Under the pieces are notes generated by a model that was given only the letters and a program-made list of their open reading frames with translations, did not search any database and was not told the DNA's origin. From positions 1 through 27,136 of the forward strand of contig JALONF010000001.1 of the NCBI GenBank assembly GCA_025455085.1: 27,136 nt of DNA, given 5' to 3'. Below, piece by piece: positions 16,914 to 27,136 of the stretch (position 1 is the stretch's first letter; every line of letters starts with the position of its first letter). Source of the stretch: Ignavibacteriaceae bacterium (GTDB lineage Bacteria; Bacteroidota; Ignavibacteria; Ignavibacteriales; Ignavibacteriaceae). The position numbers and the translations under genes were made by a program.

Positions 16914-17222
16914 TTATAACTTAATTTCTATATCAACACCCGCCGGAATATCAAGCTTACTTAATGAATCGACGGTTTTATTATTTGAATTATGAATATC
17001 TATTATTCTCTTGTGTGCACGTGTTTCAAATTGCTCTCGTGATTTTTTATCAACGTGAGGAGATCTCAATACAGTGTATACAGTTTTACGTGTCGGAAGA
17101 GGAATTGGTCCTGAGACTACTGCGCCAGTACTTCTGACAGTTTTAATTATCTTCTCGGTTGACTTATCAATCAAAATATGATCATAAGATTTCAACTTAA
17201 TTCTTATTTTCTGACCAGCCAA
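16914..17222 (-). CDS. rpsJ: 30S ribosomal protein S10 (NusE), TTG start
   Basis: S10 is part of the 30S head and, as NusE, links RNA polymerase to the ribosome through NusB and NusG. The 102 residues include [19 protein letters not shown], the signature [20 protein letters not shown] and the end [12 protein letters not shown]. The start is TTG at 17222: an in-frame TAA abuts it, no ATG exists, and AGGAG is 7 bases upstream. A perfect 11-bp hairpin lies between tuf and this gene. Confidence 0.98.
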   Translation of the reverse strand: MAGQKIRIKLKSYDHILIDKSTEKIIKTVRSTGAVVSGPIPLPTRKTVYTVLRSPHVDKKSREQFETRAHKRIIDIHNSNNKTVDSLSKLDIPAGVDIEIKL

Positions 17223-17250
17223 TTAGAAACTCCTTTTATTTAACACAATT

Positions 17251-17277
17251 GAAAAGGGAGATAAGGTCTCCCTTTTC
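17251..17277 (-). terminator. Perfect 11-bp hairpin between tuf and rpsJ (terminator or attenuator)
   Basis: The arms gaaaagggaga and tctcccttttc are exact reverse complements around a 5-base loop (taagg on the plus strand). On the minus strand the stem ends in TTTTC, giving an A-tract/GC core/T-tract look, but the T run is short and inside the stem. It lies 18 bases after the tuf stop and 28 bases before the rpsJ start, leaving no room for a promoter downstream, so it more likely attenuates or processes the transcript than fully ends it. Confidence 0.6.
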
Positions 17278-17295
17278 TTAATAGAATATTTTTAA

Positions 17296-18504
17296 TTATT
17301 TATAAATCTTTGTTACAACGCCAGCACCAACGGTTCTGCCGCCTTCACGAATAGCGAATCTTAATCCTTCTTCCATAGCGATCTCAGAAATTAATTCAAT
17401 CTTTAGCTTAATATTATCACCTGGCATTACCATTTCCGTACCTTCAGGTAGACTAGCAACACCGGTTACGTCGGTAGTTCTGAAATAGAACTGTGGTCGG
17501 TAACCATTAAAGAATGGTGTATGTCTTCCGCCTTCATTCTTTGATAAGATGTAAACCGAACCATCAAATACTGTATGTGGTGTAATGGAACCGGTTTTTG
17601 CTAATACCATTCCTCTTTCAATTTCATTTTTATCAACACCTCTGAGCAATATTCCGGCGTTATCGCCAGCCATTGCTGAGTCAAGTTCTTTTCTGAACAT
17701 TTCGATACCGGTAACTACAGTCTTTTTGTGAATACCGAGCCCGATAAGTTCAACTTCTTCCTGAAGTTTTACTTCGCCTCTCTCCACTCTACCGGTAGCC
17801 ACTGTACCACGACCTGTAATAGAGAAAACGTCTTCTACAGGCATCAAGAATGGTTTCTTGGTTTCCCTTTCAGGTATTGGAATATATGAATCAACTGCAT
17901 CCATAAGATTCCAGATACACTCTAGAGCAGGATCTTCAACCTTTGAATCAGGATTTGATACAACCTCAAGAGCCTTTAAAGCTGAACCTCTGATAATAGG
18001 AATGTCTTTACCCGGAAATTCATAAGAGGTTAAAAGATCTCTCAATTCTTCTTCAACAAGGTCTAAAAGTTCAGGATCATCAACCATATCAACTTTATTC
18101 ATAAATACAACTATTTTTGGAACACCTACCTGTCTTGCAAGGAGAATATGCTCTCTGGTTTGAGGCATAGGTCCATCCGTAGCAGCAACAACCAGAATAG
18201 CACCATCCATTTGTGCAGCACCGGTAATCATGTTCTTTACATAGTCCGCGTGGCCAGGACAGTCTACGTGAGCGTAGTGTCTCTTTTCAGTTGAATATTC
18301 CACGTGGGCTGTTGCTATTGTAATGCCTCTTTCTCTTTCTTCAGGTGCATTATCAATACTATCGAATGTTCTAATCTCCGAAAGGCCCTTCTTGTTAAGA
18401 GCCATTGTGATGGCGGCAGTTAATGTGGTTTTACCATGATCTACGTGACCAATTGTTCCAACGTTAACGTGCGGCTTACTTCTGTCAAATTTTGCTTTTG
18501 CCAT
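17296..18504 (-). CDS. tuf: Elongation factor Tu
   Basis: EF-Tu delivers aminoacyl-tRNA to the ribosome as a GTP complex. The 402 residues carry the P-loop GHVDHGKT (19-26), RGITI in switch I, DCPGH (81-85, with the catalytic His85) and NKVD (136-139). Domains 2 and 3 follow with [16 protein letters not shown] and [18 protein letters not shown]. All motifs are intact. AGGAG precedes the ATG. It is the last gene of the str cluster; whether a second tuf exists elsewhere cannot be seen. Confidence 0.99.
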   Translation of the reverse strand: MAKAKFDRSKPHVNVGTIGHVDHGKTTLTAAITMALNKKGLSEIRTFDSIDNAPEERERGITIATAHVEYSTEKRHYAHVDCPGHADYVKNMITGAAQMDGAILVVAATDGPMPQTREHILLARQVGVPKIVVFMNKVDMVDDPELLDLVEEELRDLLTSYEFPGKDIPIIRGSALKALEVVSNPDSKVEDPALECIWNLMDAVDSYIPIPERETKKPFLMPVEDVFSITGRGTVATGRVERGEVKLQEEVELIGLGIHKKTVVTGIEMFRKELDSAMAGDNAGILLRGVDKNEIERGMVLAKTGSITPHTVFDGSVYILSKNEGGRHTPFFNGYRPQFYFRTTDVTGVASLPEGTEMVMPGDNIKLKIELISEIAMEEGLRFAIREGGRTVGAGVVTKIYK

Positions 18505-18553
18505 CGGTTTCTCCTTTTAATTTTGTTCCTTTTTTTTATTTATTCTTAATTAA

Positions 18554-20650
18554 TTATACTGCTGTTGATTTCTTGCCTAATGATTTCTCAGCAATCTCCT
18601 CAGCAATAGATTGAGGCACTTGCTGATAATGATCAAACTGCATAGTGTAAATTGCTCTGCCTTGTGTCATTGACCTTAGCACTGTCGCATATCCAAACAT
18701 TTCGGAAAGAGGGACAAACGCTTTTATTACCTGTGCATCTTTCCTTGCATTAAAACCTTCTATTTTTCCTCTTCGTGAATTCAGATCACCCATAACATCT
18801 CCCAAATAATCTTCAGGAGTAACCACCTCAACTGACATTATTGGTTCAAGCAAAATTGGTTTGGCTTTCTGAGATCCACTCTTGAAAGCCATCGAGCCGG
18901 CAACTTTAAATGATAATTCATCAGAATCAACATCGTGATATGAACCATCGTAAAGTTTTACCTTAATATCAACCACCGGGAAGCCCGCAACTACACCGTT
19001 TCTCATCGCTTCCTGAATTCCAGCTGATACTGGCTGAATGTATTCTTTAGGAATTGAACCGCCGACTATTGCATTTATGAATTCAAAACCTTTACCAGGT
19101 TCATTTGGTCCTAATTCAATTTCAACGTGTCCATACTTACCACGACCACCTGATTGCTTAATGAATTTGCCTTCAGCCTTAACATTATCGGTAATTGTCT
19201 CTCTATATGCAACCTGAGGTTTACCAATATTTGCTTCAACTTTGAATTCTCTCTTCATTCTGTCAACAAGAATCTCCAGATGAAGCTCACCCATTCCGCT
19301 TATTAAAGTTTGTCCTGTCTCCTGATCTACATTAACTCTGAATGTTGGATCCTCATCCGAGAGCTTTGAAAGAGAATCGGATAATTTATCCTGGTCCGCT
19401 TTAGTCTTCGGTTCAATTGCAATTTGTATAACTGGTTCAGGAAAAGTAATCTTTTCCAGTACAATCGGATCATCTTCAGAGCATAACGTATCACCCGTCC
19501 TCGTATGCTTCAAACCTACTACTGCAGCAATGTCACCTGCTTTAACTTCAGTGATATCTTCACGATGATTCGCATGCATTTGTAATAGTCTTCCAATTCG
19601 TTCTTTCTTCTGACTCACTGAATTATATACATATGATCCCGCTTTTAAGACTCCTGCATAAACACGAAAGAAACATAATTTACCAACATAAGGGTCGTTC
19701 ATTATTTTGAATGCAAGAGCAACAAATTTTTCTTTTTCATCAATTTTTCTTGTCACCATATCGTTAATACCAATATGATGAGCTTCAATTTCTTTAGTGT
19801 CTATTGGTGATGGAAGTAAATCAACTACATAATCCAGAAGTTTCTGAACTCCTTTATTCTTAAAAGCCGAGCCACATAGAACAGGAATTATCTTCGCTTC
19901 AATTGTTGCCTGTCGAAGCACTTGCAGAACTTCAGCAGGGCTAATTTCCTTGCCATCTAAATATTTTTCTAATAAAGTATCATCGACATCAGAAACGGCT
20001 TCGAGCATTTGAGTTCTGTACTTACTTGCTATTTCCATCAAATCTTGTGGAATTGGAATTTCATCAAATGTAGCACCAAAGGTTTCTTCGTGATACATCC
20101 TTGCATTAAAATGAATAAGATCAATAACTCCGGAAAACAAATCACCCTGACCAATAGGTAAATTAATCGGGATGGCATTTGCTTTCAATCTGTCTTTCAT
20201 CATCTGAACTGCATTATAAAAATCCGCACCAACTCTATCTACCTTATTTATGAATGCTATCCTTGGAACACCATATTTATCCGCCTGCCTCCACACTGTT
20301 TCAGATTGTGGTTCAACACCGCCAACAGCACAGAATAAAGCTACTGCGCCATCTAATACTCTTAATGATCTTTCAACTTCAACTGTAAAATCGACGTGAC
20401 CGGGTGTATCAATAATATTTATCTGATGATCATTCCAGAAACAAGTTGTTGCAGCACTCGTAATTGTAATTCCACGTTCTTTTTCCTGATCCATCCAGTC
20501 CATAACCGCCGCACCATCATGCACTTCGCCAAGTCGATGTAATTTACCGGTATAGAAAAGAATCCGCTCGGTCGTAGTGGTTTTACCCGCATCGATGTGC
20601 GCCATAATCCCAATGTTTCTTACACGTTCTATTTTAGTTCTTTGTGACAT
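18554..20650 (-). CDS. fusA: Elongation factor G
   Basis: EF-G drives translocation and, with the ribosome recycling factor, subunit splitting. The ATG at 20650 gives 698 residues ([20 protein letters not shown]). The P-loop AHIDAGKT is at 17-24, followed by RGITI, DTPGH and NKVD, with domain IV motifs such as [20 protein letters not shown]. An in-frame GTG at 20674 would add eight residues and overlap the rpsG stop, and is less likely given the family N-terminus. No Shine-Dalgarno is seen. The rpsG gap is 17 bases. Confidence 0.98.
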   Translation of the reverse strand: MSQRTKIERVRNIGIMAHIDAGKTTTTERILFYTGKLHRLGEVHDGAAVMDWMDQEKERGITITSAATTCFWNDHQINIIDTPGHVDFTVEVERSLRVLDGAVALFCAVGGVEPQSETVWRQADKYGVPRIAFINKVDRVGADFYNAVQMMKDRLKANAIPINLPIGQGDLFSGVIDLIHFNARMYHEETFGATFDEIPIPQDLMEIASKYRTQMLEAVSDVDDTLLEKYLDGKEISPAEVLQVLRQATIEAKIIPVLCGSAFKNKGVQKLLDYVVDLLPSPIDTKEIEAHHIGINDMVTRKIDEKEKFVALAFKIMNDPYVGKLCFFRVYAGVLKAGSYVYNSVSQKKERIGRLLQMHANHREDITEVKAGDIAAVVGLKHTRTGDTLCSEDDPIVLEKITFPEPVIQIAIEPKTKADQDKLSDSLSKLSDEDPTFRVNVDQETGQTLISGMGELHLEILVDRMKREFKVEANIGKPQVAYRETITDNVKAEGKFIKQSGGRGKYGHVEIELGPNEPGKGFEFINAIVGGSIPKEYIQPVSAGIQEAMRNGVVAGFPVVDIKVKLYDGSYHDVDSDELSFKVAGSMAFKSGSQKAKPILLEPIMSVEVVTPEDYLGDVMGDLNSRRGKIEGFNARKDAQVIKAFVPLSEMFGYATVLRSMTQGRAIYTMQFDHYQQVPQSIAEEIAEKSLGKKSTAV

Positions 20651-20667
20651 AATATTGTTCGTAATTA

Positions 20668-21135
20668 CTACCACTTAAAGTGAGCAAAAGCTTTGTTTGC
20701 TTCCGCCATTTTATGCGTATCTTCTTTCTTTTTAACTGCAGAGCCTTCATTATTTGAAGCGGCAATAAGCTCTTGAGCAAGTTTTTGAGACATTGTTTTA
20801 TCTCCACGCTGACTTGAATATGTCTTTATCCATCTCATTGCCAATGCGTTTCTGCGTTCTGGTCTCACTTCGCTCGGTACTTGATAAGTAGCTCCACCAA
20901 CTCTTCTGCTTCTTACCTCAATTACAGGCTGAACATTTGACAGTGCCTGCTTAAAAACTTCCAGACCTGGTTTTTTTATTTTTTCTTCAATGATATCGAA
21001 CGCACCATAAACAATTTTTCTAGCCGCTGATTTTTTGCCATCATCCATCAAACAATTGATGAACTTTGAAACAATGATATCATTGAATTTGGGATCCGGT
21101 TTTATATATCTTTTTTCTGCTCTTCTTTTTCTCAT
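20668..21135 (-). CDS. rpsG: 30S ribosomal protein S7
   Basis: S7 nucleates the 30S head and touches the E-site tRNA and mRNA exit. The 155 residues begin [20 protein letters not shown] and include [40 protein letters not shown] and the C-terminal [12 protein letters not shown]. Length and motifs are normal. It lies 6 bases after rpsL and represses str translation in E. coli; that role here is inference only. Confidence 0.98.
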   Translation of the reverse strand: MRKRRAEKRYIKPDPKFNDIIVSKFINCLMDDGKKSAARKIVYGAFDIIEEKIKKPGLEVFKQALSNVQPVIEVRSRRVGGATYQVPSEVRPERRNALAMRWIKTYSSQRGDKTMSQKLAQELIAASNNEGSAVKKKEDTHKMAEANKAFAHFKW

Positions 21136-21141
21136 ACGTCA

Positions 21142-21516
21142 TTACGATTTAGGTTTTTTAGCTCCATATTTAGATCTTCCTTTTTTTCTATCTTCAACAC
21201 CGCTTGTGTCCAGTGTGCCCCGGATTATGTGATATCTAACACCTGGCAAATCCTTAACACGACCACCTCTTATCAGAACAATTGAATGTTCCTGAAGATT
21301 GTGTCCCTCACCAGGAATGTAGGCAGTCACTTCCATATGGTTAGTTAGTCTTACCCTGGCAACTTTTCTAAGTGCAGAATTAGGCTTCTTAGGAGTAGTT
21401 GTGTATACTCTTGTGCACACACCACGCTTTTGTGGACAAGCACTTAGAGCCGGTGCTTTGTTTTTTGCTAATATCTGAACTCGTCCTTTTCTAACGAGTT
21501 GATTAATAGTTGGCAA
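21142..21516 (-). CDS. rpsL: 30S ribosomal protein S12, TTG start
   Basis: S12 monitors codon-anticodon pairing at the A site. The 124 residues start [15 protein letters not shown] and contain [13 protein letters not shown] (41-51) and [13 protein letters not shown] (84-96). K44 and K88, the residues changed in streptomycin-resistant mutants (K43 and K88 or equivalent, depending on numbering), are wild type, and D89 is the residue known to be methylthiolated by RimO where present. The start is TTG at 21516 with AGGAG 6 bases upstream. It is the first gene after the promoter at 21589-21559. Confidence 0.98.
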   Translation of the reverse strand: MPTINQLVRKGRVQILAKNKAPALSACPQKRGVCTRVYTTTPKKPNSALRKVARVRLTNHMEVTAYIPGEGHNLQEHSIVLIRGGRVKDLPGVRYHIIRGTLDTSGVEDRKKGRSKYGAKKPKS

Positions 21517-21558
21517 TACTTTCTCCTAAGTTTAATTCATAATAAAAAATTCGGATTT

Positions 21559-21589
21559 CAAATATACTTCTTCATAACAATTAAGTCAA
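21559..21589 (-). promoter_or_regulatory. Promoter of the str (rpsL) operon
   Basis: On the minus strand TTGACT (21589-21584) and TATATT (21566-21561) are separated by exactly 17 bases. The -10 region extended by two bases reads TATATTTG, which also fits the TAnnTTTG element used by Bacteroidota primary sigma factors. It lies in the 95-base gap between rpoC and rpsL and would give a leader of about 35-40 bases ending in AGGAG and the TTG start. No terminator was seen between rpoC and this promoter, so read-through from rpoBC is also possible. Confidence 0.8.
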
Positions 21590-21611
21590 GAAATTCAATC
21601 AGAACTTAATG

Positions 21612-24600
21612 TTATTCGATACTACTCTCTTCAGCCTTAAATTCTTCCTCTTTTACTTCACTTACTGTTACTTCTTCAGTCTTTAAAGATAGTACTCTAT
21701 ACTTTTTGAGTCCTGTTCCTGCTGGAATAAGATGACCCATCACAATATTCTCTTTAAGACCAACTAATCTGTCAATTTTTGCTTGAATTGCAGCATTAGC
21801 CAGAACTTTTGTAGTTTCCTGGAATGATGCAGCAGACAAGAAGCTTTCTGTTGATAGAGCAGCTTGAGTTATTCCCAAGAGAACATGCTCAAAAGTTGCA
21901 GGCATGGCATCCCTGACTTCCATAGTTTTTTTCTCTCGTTTTTTCAAATCTGCATTTATCTCTCTGGCTTTTGATTTTTGCAACAAGGTTCCATTCTTCA
22001 GTCGTGAATCACCCTTCTCTTCGATAACGATCATATTTGCCATTTTATTATTTTCTTCGACGAATTCAATTCGATCTACTAAATCTTCCTCAAGGAACTT
22101 TGTATCGCCGGGAGATACTACTCTTACCTTTTGCAGCATTTGTCTTACAATCACTTCTATATGCTTGTCATTAATTTTTACGCCCTGAAGACGGTAAACA
22201 TCTTGAATTTCATTAACAAGATATTCCTGAACCGAACTCGTTCCTTTTATTCTTAAAATATCATGCGGATTCATCGGACCGTCAGTGATTTTTTCACCAG
22301 CCGGAATATCATCACCTTCCTGAACGAGGATATGTTTTCCAAGCGGTACTGCATATTTCTTCTCATCTGAACCATCCTGGGCAAGAACAGAAATTTCTCT
22401 TGAACCTTTCTTTCTTCCACCAAACTTTACAATACCTTCAATATCAGATATGATAGCGGGATCCTGAGGACTTCTTGCTTCAAACAACTCCGTAACTCTT
22501 GGGAGACCACCTGTAATATCCCTCGACTTTGTAGTTTGCTTGGATATTTTAGCAAGAACAGTTCCTGCTGCTATTGATTCACCTTCTTCAACAGCAAGAT
22601 ACGACCTTGTTGGAAGGTTGAATGATTTTTTATCACCATTCTCTGCCACAATCACAATACTTGGTGTAAGAGTTTTATCCTTTGAATCAATTACTACCTT
22701 CTGAACGTGTCCTGTTTGTTCATCTGTAACCTGTTTTAATGTTGAGCCGTCAATAATATCCACGAAACCAACTTTGCCTGGTATGTCCGCTATGATCAAT
22801 GCGTTATATGGATCATGATGATAAAGAGGGGTATTCTTGTTTACCTTTTGTTCATCATCAACAGTAAGCTCAGCACCGTAAGGAACGTCATATTTTTTGA
22901 GCTGACGATTATTTTCATCATAGATACCTATAGCCCCTCGTCTTCCCGTTACAACCTTCACTTTTCTATCTGTCCCACCAAAAGGATCCTGGCTCATTTT
23001 TTCAACAAAGACTAATTTCTCAAACTTAACCGTACCTTCGATGTTAGTTTCAACCTGAGACTGAGTTGCAATTCTTGAAGAAGTACCGCCGAGATGGAAT
23101 GTTCTTAATGTAAGCTGTGTGCCTGGTTCACCGATTGATTGTGCGGCAACAATACCAACGGCTTCGCCAACTTCAACGAGTTTACTGGTTGTGAGATTAC
23201 GACCGTAACATTTTGCACATACACCTTTCTTGGCTTCGCACGTTAATACGGTTCTAATATAGACTTCATCAATATTAGCATCTTCAATTTTTTCGGCGAT
23301 GTCCTCGGTGATTATCTCGCCTGCTTCAATAATCAGTTCTTCAGTAATCGGATGATAAACATCTTCCTGAACGACTCTGCCAGTAATACGTTCACCTAAA
23401 GGTTCTCTTTCTTGCTCGACATCTTTCAGTGCCTTTACTTCGATACCGAGAATGGTTCCGCAATCTATTTCTGTGATAATAACATCTTGAGAAACGTCAA
23501 CCAATCTTCTCGTCAAATAACCCGCATCTGCAGTTTTGAGTGCCGTATCAGCTAATCCTTTTCTTGCACCGTGAGTAGAAATAAAATACTCGAGAACTGT
23601 TAATCCTTCTTTAAAGTTTGCTACTATGGGATTCTCAATAATTTCACCCGCTTGACCTGATAATGTTTTCTGTGGTTTCATCATCAAACCTCTCATACCT
23701 GCCAACTGTCTTACCTGTTCTTGTGAACCTCTTGCACCGGAGTCAACCATCATATGAAGAGAGTTAAATCCACCTTCGGCTCTCTTAATTTTTTCCATCA
23801 AAGCGCGTGATACGTCATTTGTAGTATGGGTCCAAACGTCAATTATTTTATTATATCTTTCGGCATCAGTAATAACACCCTGTTCGTGCTCGTTAAGAAT
23901 ACCATCAACTTTTTTATTTGCTTTTGCAATAAGATTTTCTTTTTCTTCCGGGACAACCATGTCTGCATAACTAACTGATAATCCACCTTCACTGGCAAAT
24001 TTGAATCCTAAATCTTTAAGATCATCTAAGAATTTTGCAGTGACTTTGTTACCAAGCTGGATGTACATTTTGCCAATAATTCCACCAAACACTTTTTTAA
24101 TAAGCAACTGGTTGATGTAACCCATTTCTTTTGGAAGAACTTGATTGAAGATTACTCTCCCGGTGGTTGTTTCAATGAAATTGTCTTCTATCTTAACTTT
24201 AATCTTAGCGTGCAGACCAACCTTCTTATTATCATAAGCTATTATAACTTCTTCAGGAGAGTAGAATAGCATGCCCTCGCCCTTATCACCTTCTTTTTGC
24301 TTTGTGAGGTAATAACAACCAAGTACTATATCCTGAGTTGGAACAACAATCGGGCTTCCATTCTGAGGAGATAATATATTATGACTGCTGAGCATTAATA
24401 AAGACGCTTCAAGCTGTGCTTCGTAAGAAAGCGGAACGTGAACCGCCATCTGATCACCATCGAAGTCAGCATTAAACGCGGTACACACCATTGGGTGCAA
24501 CTGGATAGCTTTTTCATCAATAAGTATTGGTTGAAAAGCCTGAATTCCTAATCTGTGAAGAGTTGGTGCACGGTTTAAGAGAACCGGATGAGCTTGAATT

Positions 24601-25877
24601 ATTTTTTCAAGGATGTCCCATATCATCGGATCTTTTCTGTCAACAACTTTTCTTGCGCTCTTTACGGTTTTGTTGTGTCCTCTTTCGATAAGCTTCCTTA
24701 TCAGGAAAGGTTTAAATAATTCAACTGCTATATCTTTTGGAAGACCGCATTGATGCAGCTTGAGTTCAGGACCAACAACAATAACGGAACGTGCAGAATA
24801 ATCGACTCTTTTTCCTAACAAATTCTGACGGAATCTTCCCTGCTTACCTTTGAGCATATCACTCAAAGATTTCAACGGACGATTGCTGTCACTTCTAACC
24901 GCACTTCCTCTTCGTGAATTATCAAAGAGAGCATCGACTGCCTCCTGAAGCATTCTCTTTTCATTTCGAAGAATTACTTCCGGAGCCTTAATGTCCATCA
25001 ATCTTTTCAGACGATTATTACGAATGATTACTCTTCTATACAAATCATTCAAATCGCTTGTTGCGAATCTTCCACCTTCAAGTGGAACAAGAGGTCTGAG
25101 TTCTGGTGGAATGACCGGGATATAACTTAGCACCATCCACTCAGGCTTGTTTTCAACTTTTATATTTTCAGCTTTAAACGCTTCAATTACTCTTAATCTT
25201 TTTAGGAGATCAGCCTTTTTCTGCTGCGAAGTCTCAACTTTAACCTGTTCACGAAGTTCTTCTGATAGCTTTTCTACATTTGTATTCCTGAGAATTGTTT
25301 TAACAGCATCGCCGCCGATTTTCGCAACAAACTTATCTGGATGAGTATCTTCAAATCTTTGATTTTCTGAGGGCAATGAGCTCATCACTTCAAAGTATTG
25401 ATCTTCAGAAATAAGATCGCCCTTTTTTAATCCAGTTGGTCCAGGGTTCAGAACAATATAAGATTCATAATAAATAACCTTTTCAAGTTCTTTAAGACTT
25501 AACCCAATGATGTTTCCAATCTTTGAAGGCTGTGATCTGAAAAACCAGATATGAACAACAGGTACTGCTAGACCAATGTGTCCCATTCTTTCACGACGCA
25601 CGCTCTTCTGTGTAACTTCAACTCCGCATCTATCGCAAATTATACCTTTGTATCTTATTCTTTTATACTTACCGCAAAAACATTCCCAATCGCGTGTGGG
25701 ACCAAATATTTTTTCACAGAACAAACCATCTTTTTCCGGACGGAATGATCTGTAATTAATTGTTTCAGGCTTAGTAACCTCTCCATACGATCTTGATAAA
25801 ATATCATCGGGACTTGCAAGACTAATCGTAATGCTGTCTATATCCATCATTGCATGTTCTTGGATTCTGAAAGCCAT
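21612..25877 (-). CDS. rpoC: DNA-directed RNA polymerase subunit beta'
   Basis: Beta' carries the catalytic Mg site of RNA polymerase. The 1421 residues show the N-terminal zinc ribbon (C66, C68, C81, C84) and the active-site NADFDGD (468-474) with D470, D472 and D474. The second zinc site has C805, C879, C886 and C889. The bridge helix lies near 763-792 ([20 protein letters not shown]) and the trigger loop starts near 911 ([20 protein letters not shown]). The C-terminus ends in an acidic tail ([15 protein letters not shown]). No split or large lineage insertion is evident to me. It follows rpoB by 44 bases with AGGAG before the ATG. Confidence 0.99.
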   Translation of the reverse strand: MAFRIQEHAMMDIDSITISLASPDDILSRSYGEVTKPETINYRSFRPEKDGLFCEKIFGPTRDWECFCGKYKRIRYKGIICDRCGVEVTQKSVRRERMGHIGLAVPVVHIWFFRSQPSKIGNIIGLSLKELEKVIYYESYIVLNPGPTGLKKGDLISEDQYFEVMSSLPSENQRFEDTHPDKFVAKIGGDAVKTILRNTNVEKLSEELREQVKVETSQQKKADLLKRLRVIEAFKAENIKVENKPEWMVLSYIPVIPPELRPLVPLEGGRFATSDLNDLYRRVIIRNNRLKRLMDIKAPEVILRNEKRMLQEAVDALFDNSRRGSAVRSDSNRPLKSLSDMLKGKQGRFRQNLLGKRVDYSARSVIVVGPELKLHQCGLPKDIAVELFKPFLIRKLIERGHNKTVKSARKVVDRKDPMIWDILEKIIQAHPVLLNRAPTLHRLGIQAFQPILIDEKAIQLHPMVCTAFNADFDGDQMAVHVPLSYEAQLEASLLMLSSHNILSPQNGSPIVVPTQDIVLGCYYLTKQKEGDKGEGMLFYSPEEVIIAYDNKKVGLHAKIKVKIEDNFIETTTGRVIFNQVLPKEMGYINQLLIKKVFGGIIGKMYIQLGNKVTAKFLDDLKDLGFKFASEGGLSVSYADMVVPEEKENLIAKANKKVDGILNEHEQGVITDAERYNKIIDVWTHTTNDVSRALMEKIKRAEGGFNSLHMMVDSGARGSQEQVRQLAGMRGLMMKPQKTLSGQAGEIIENPIVANFKEGLTVLEYFISTHGARKGLADTALKTADAGYLTRRLVDVSQDVIITEIDCGTILGIEVKALKDVEQEREPLGERITGRVVQEDVYHPITEELIIEAGEIITEDIAEKIEDANIDEVYIRTVLTCEAKKGVCAKCYGRNLTTSKLVEVGEAVGIVAAQSIGEPGTQLTLRTFHLGGTSSRIATQSQVETNIEGTVKFEKLVFVEKMSQDPFGGTDRKVKVVTGRRGAIGIYDENNRQLKKYDVPYGAELTVDDEQKVNKNTPLYHHDPYNALIIADIPGKVGFVDIIDGSTLKQVTDEQTGHVQKVVIDSKDKTLTPSIVIVAENGDKKSFNLPTRSYLAVEEGESIAAGTVLAKISKQTTKSRDITGGLPRVTELFEARSPQDPAIISDIEGIVKFGGRKKGSREISVLAQDGSDEKKYAVPLGKHILVQEGDDIPAGEKITDGPMNPHDILRIKGTSSVQEYLVNEIQDVYRLQGVKINDKHIEVIVRQMLQKVRVVSPGDTKFLEEDLVDRIEFVEENNKMANMIVIEEKGDSRLKNGTLLQKSKAREINADLKKREKKTMEVRDAMPATFEHVLLGITQAALSTESFLSAASFQETTKVLANAAIQAKIDRLVGLKENIVMGHLIPAGTGLKKYRVLSLKTEEVTVSEVKEEEFKAEESSIE

Positions 25878-25921
25878 ATTTTATCTCCTAAGTTCTATTA
25901 AAATTCTTATTAATAAATGAA

Positions 25922-27136
25922 TTAATTTATCGTAACGTCGAGCCCTAATCCCTGCAGCTCTTTAATTAATACGTTAAATGACTCTGGTATATTGGGGTTC
26001 AGCAAATTGTCACCTTTAACAATAGCTTCATAAGCTTTAGCTCTTCCTGCAACATCATCACTCTTAATCGTCAATATTTCCTGCAAAGTATAAGCAGCGC
26101 CGTATCCTTCAAGTGCCCATACTTCCATTTCTCCGAAACGCTGACCGCCAAACTGAGCCTTTCCGCCAAGCGGCTGCTGAGTAATTAAAGAGTAGGGTCC
26201 AATGGAACGGGCATGAATCTTATCATCAACAAGATGACTTAGTTTCATCATGTAGATATATCCGCAGGTAACTTTCTGATGGAACTTTTCTCCTGATCGA
26301 CCATCATAAAGATCTGTTTTCGAACCTAATTCCATATTTGCTTTTCCAAGCCACTCTTCAACGTCCTCTACTTTGGCACCGTCAAAAATCGGAGTAGCGA
26401 ATTTCACCCCTAAAGTTTTTCCAACCCATCCAAGTGCAGTTTCATAAAGCTGTCCAAGATTCATTCTTGAAGGCACACCAAGTGGATTCAAAATAATATC
26501 CATTGGAGTACCATCAGGTAAGTAAGGCATATCTTCAACCGGGACAACTTTAGCAACAACACCTTTGTTGCCGTGTCTGCCTGCCATCTTATCACCAACC
26601 GAAACTTTTCTCTTCTTGGCTACATAAACTTTTGCTAGCTGAACAATTCCCGGAGGAAGTTCATCACCGCTGGCGATTTTAATTTTCTCGCGTTTATAGT
26701 CTTCACCTATTTCAGCTGTTTTGTCAAAATAATTTTTAAATAAAGTTTTTATGTGTTGATTAGTCTTTTTGCTATCAAACCAGTCAAGAGTGTAATCAAG
26801 CTTGGTTACATCTTCAATAGCAGAGAAAGTCGAATCTTTAATAGTTGTATTACCTCTAAGCGCAACTGATCCATCAAGATCTCTTATTCCGGTTGTTACT
26901 AATCCTTCACAAAGCTTGGTTAATTTTTCAACAAGCTTTGCATAATTTTCTTTTAAACGATGATTGTGTTCGTGCTCAAGAGAATCCAGCAGAGCTTTTT
27001 CCGATTTCTTTGAATCAGCATCTCTTTTCTTTCTGCTGAAAAGTCTGGTCTTGATAACGGTTCCCCTTAATCCCGGAGGAGCTTTCAATGAAGCATCTTT
27101 CACATCACCGGCTTTATCTCCGAATATTGCTCTGAG
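25922..27136 (-). CDS. rpoB: DNA-directed RNA polymerase subunit beta, C-terminal part (5' end outside window)
   Basis: The frame is open from the right edge: the first codons read [18 protein letters not shown], the conserved RpoB segment, so the GTG at 27103 is not a true start. The 404 residues in view include [33 protein letters not shown] sequence ([17 protein letters not shown]) and the C-terminal clamp signature [20 protein letters not shown]. They form the wall and flap-proximal C-terminal part and the anchor to beta'. The rifampicin-binding region lies outside the window. It continues directly into rpoC. Confidence 0.99.
   Translation of the reverse strand, partial: LRAIFGDKAGDVKDASLKAPPGLRGTVIKTRLFSRKKRDADSKKSEKALLDSLEHEHNHRLKENYAKLVEKLTKLCEGLVTTGIRDLDGSVALRGNTTIKDSTFSAIEDVTKLDYTLDWFDSKKTNQHIKTLFKNYFDKTAEIGEDYKREKIKIASGDELPPGIVQLAKVYVAKKRKVSVGDKMAGRHGNKGVVAKVVPVEDMPYLPDGTPMDIILNPLGVPSRMNLGQLYETALGWVGKTLGVKFATPIFDGAKVEDVEEWLGKANMELGSKTDLYDGRSGEKFHQKVTCGYIYMMKLSHLVDDKIHARSIGPYSLITQQPLGGKAQFGGQRFGEMEVWALEGYGAAYTLQEILTIKSDDVAGRAKAYEAIVKGDNLLNPNIPESFNVLIKELQGLGLDVTIN

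Noticed and set aside
20651..20674. GTG start for fusA that overlaps the rpsG stop
   Set aside because: EF-G proteins begin a few residues before [14 protein letters not shown]; the ATG at 20650 fits, and the eight extra residues do not resemble the family.
1..27136. CRISPR array, insertion sequence, prophage or defence system
   Set aside because: No spaced direct repeats, terminal inverted repeats, transposase or nuclease motifs were seen; the only direct repeat found is the 23-bp tandem pair.

Overview
The window is almost entirely one block of translation and transcription genes, all read from the minus strand. It runs from the right edge (3' two-fifths of rpoB) through rpoC, rpsL-rpsG-fusA-tuf (str), rpsJ-rplCDWB-rpsS-rplV-rpsC-rplP-rpmC-rpsQ (S10), rplNXE-rpsNH-rplFR-rpsE-rpmD-rplO-secY-map-infA-rpmJ (spc) and rpsM-rpsK-rpsD-rpoA-rplQ (alpha). 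Two unrelated genes follow: the GTPase gene ysxC and a membrane GAF-domain sensor-like gene that leaves the window on the left. No plus-strand gene is convincing. The DNA is AT-rich, many genes carry AGGAG ribosome binding sites, and the str promoter fits both the sigma-70 consensus and the TAnnTTTG -10 element of Bacteroidota-type sigma factors. With the protein sequences this suggests a Bacteroidota/Chlorobiota-group bacterium, perhaps Ignavibacteria. That placement is inference from memory, not from a search.

Layout on the minus strand, right to left. 27136-21612: rpoB end and rpoC. 21589-21559: a strong promoter. 21516-17296: S12, S7, EF-G, EF-Tu. 17277-17251: a perfect 11-bp hairpin. 17222-12186: S10 cluster. 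12167-5406: spc cluster, interrupted between L18 and S5 by a complete tRNA-Gln(UUG) gene. 5385-2409: alpha cluster, closed by a strong intrinsic terminator at 2386-2351. 2343-1759: ysxC, starting 7 bases after the terminator's T-tract. 1680-1: a GAF-GAF-GGDEF-like gene whose frame is broken by an exact 23-bp tandem duplication.

The genes supply the small and large ribosomal subunits, two elongation factors, initiation factor 1, RNA polymerase subunits alpha, beta and beta', the SecY channel and methionine aminopeptidase, so transcription, translation, N-terminal processing and export are co-expressed. Every expected member of the S10, spc and alpha clusters is present, including the 37-residue L36. 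adk is absent between secY and map.

I found no CRISPR array, transposon, defence island or obviously undescribed multi-gene system. The points most worth checking are the tRNA-Gln gene inside the spc operon, the 23-bp duplication that breaks the sensor gene, and seven ribosomal protein genes that start with TTG, six of them for 30S proteins, all with strong Shine-Dalgarno sequences.
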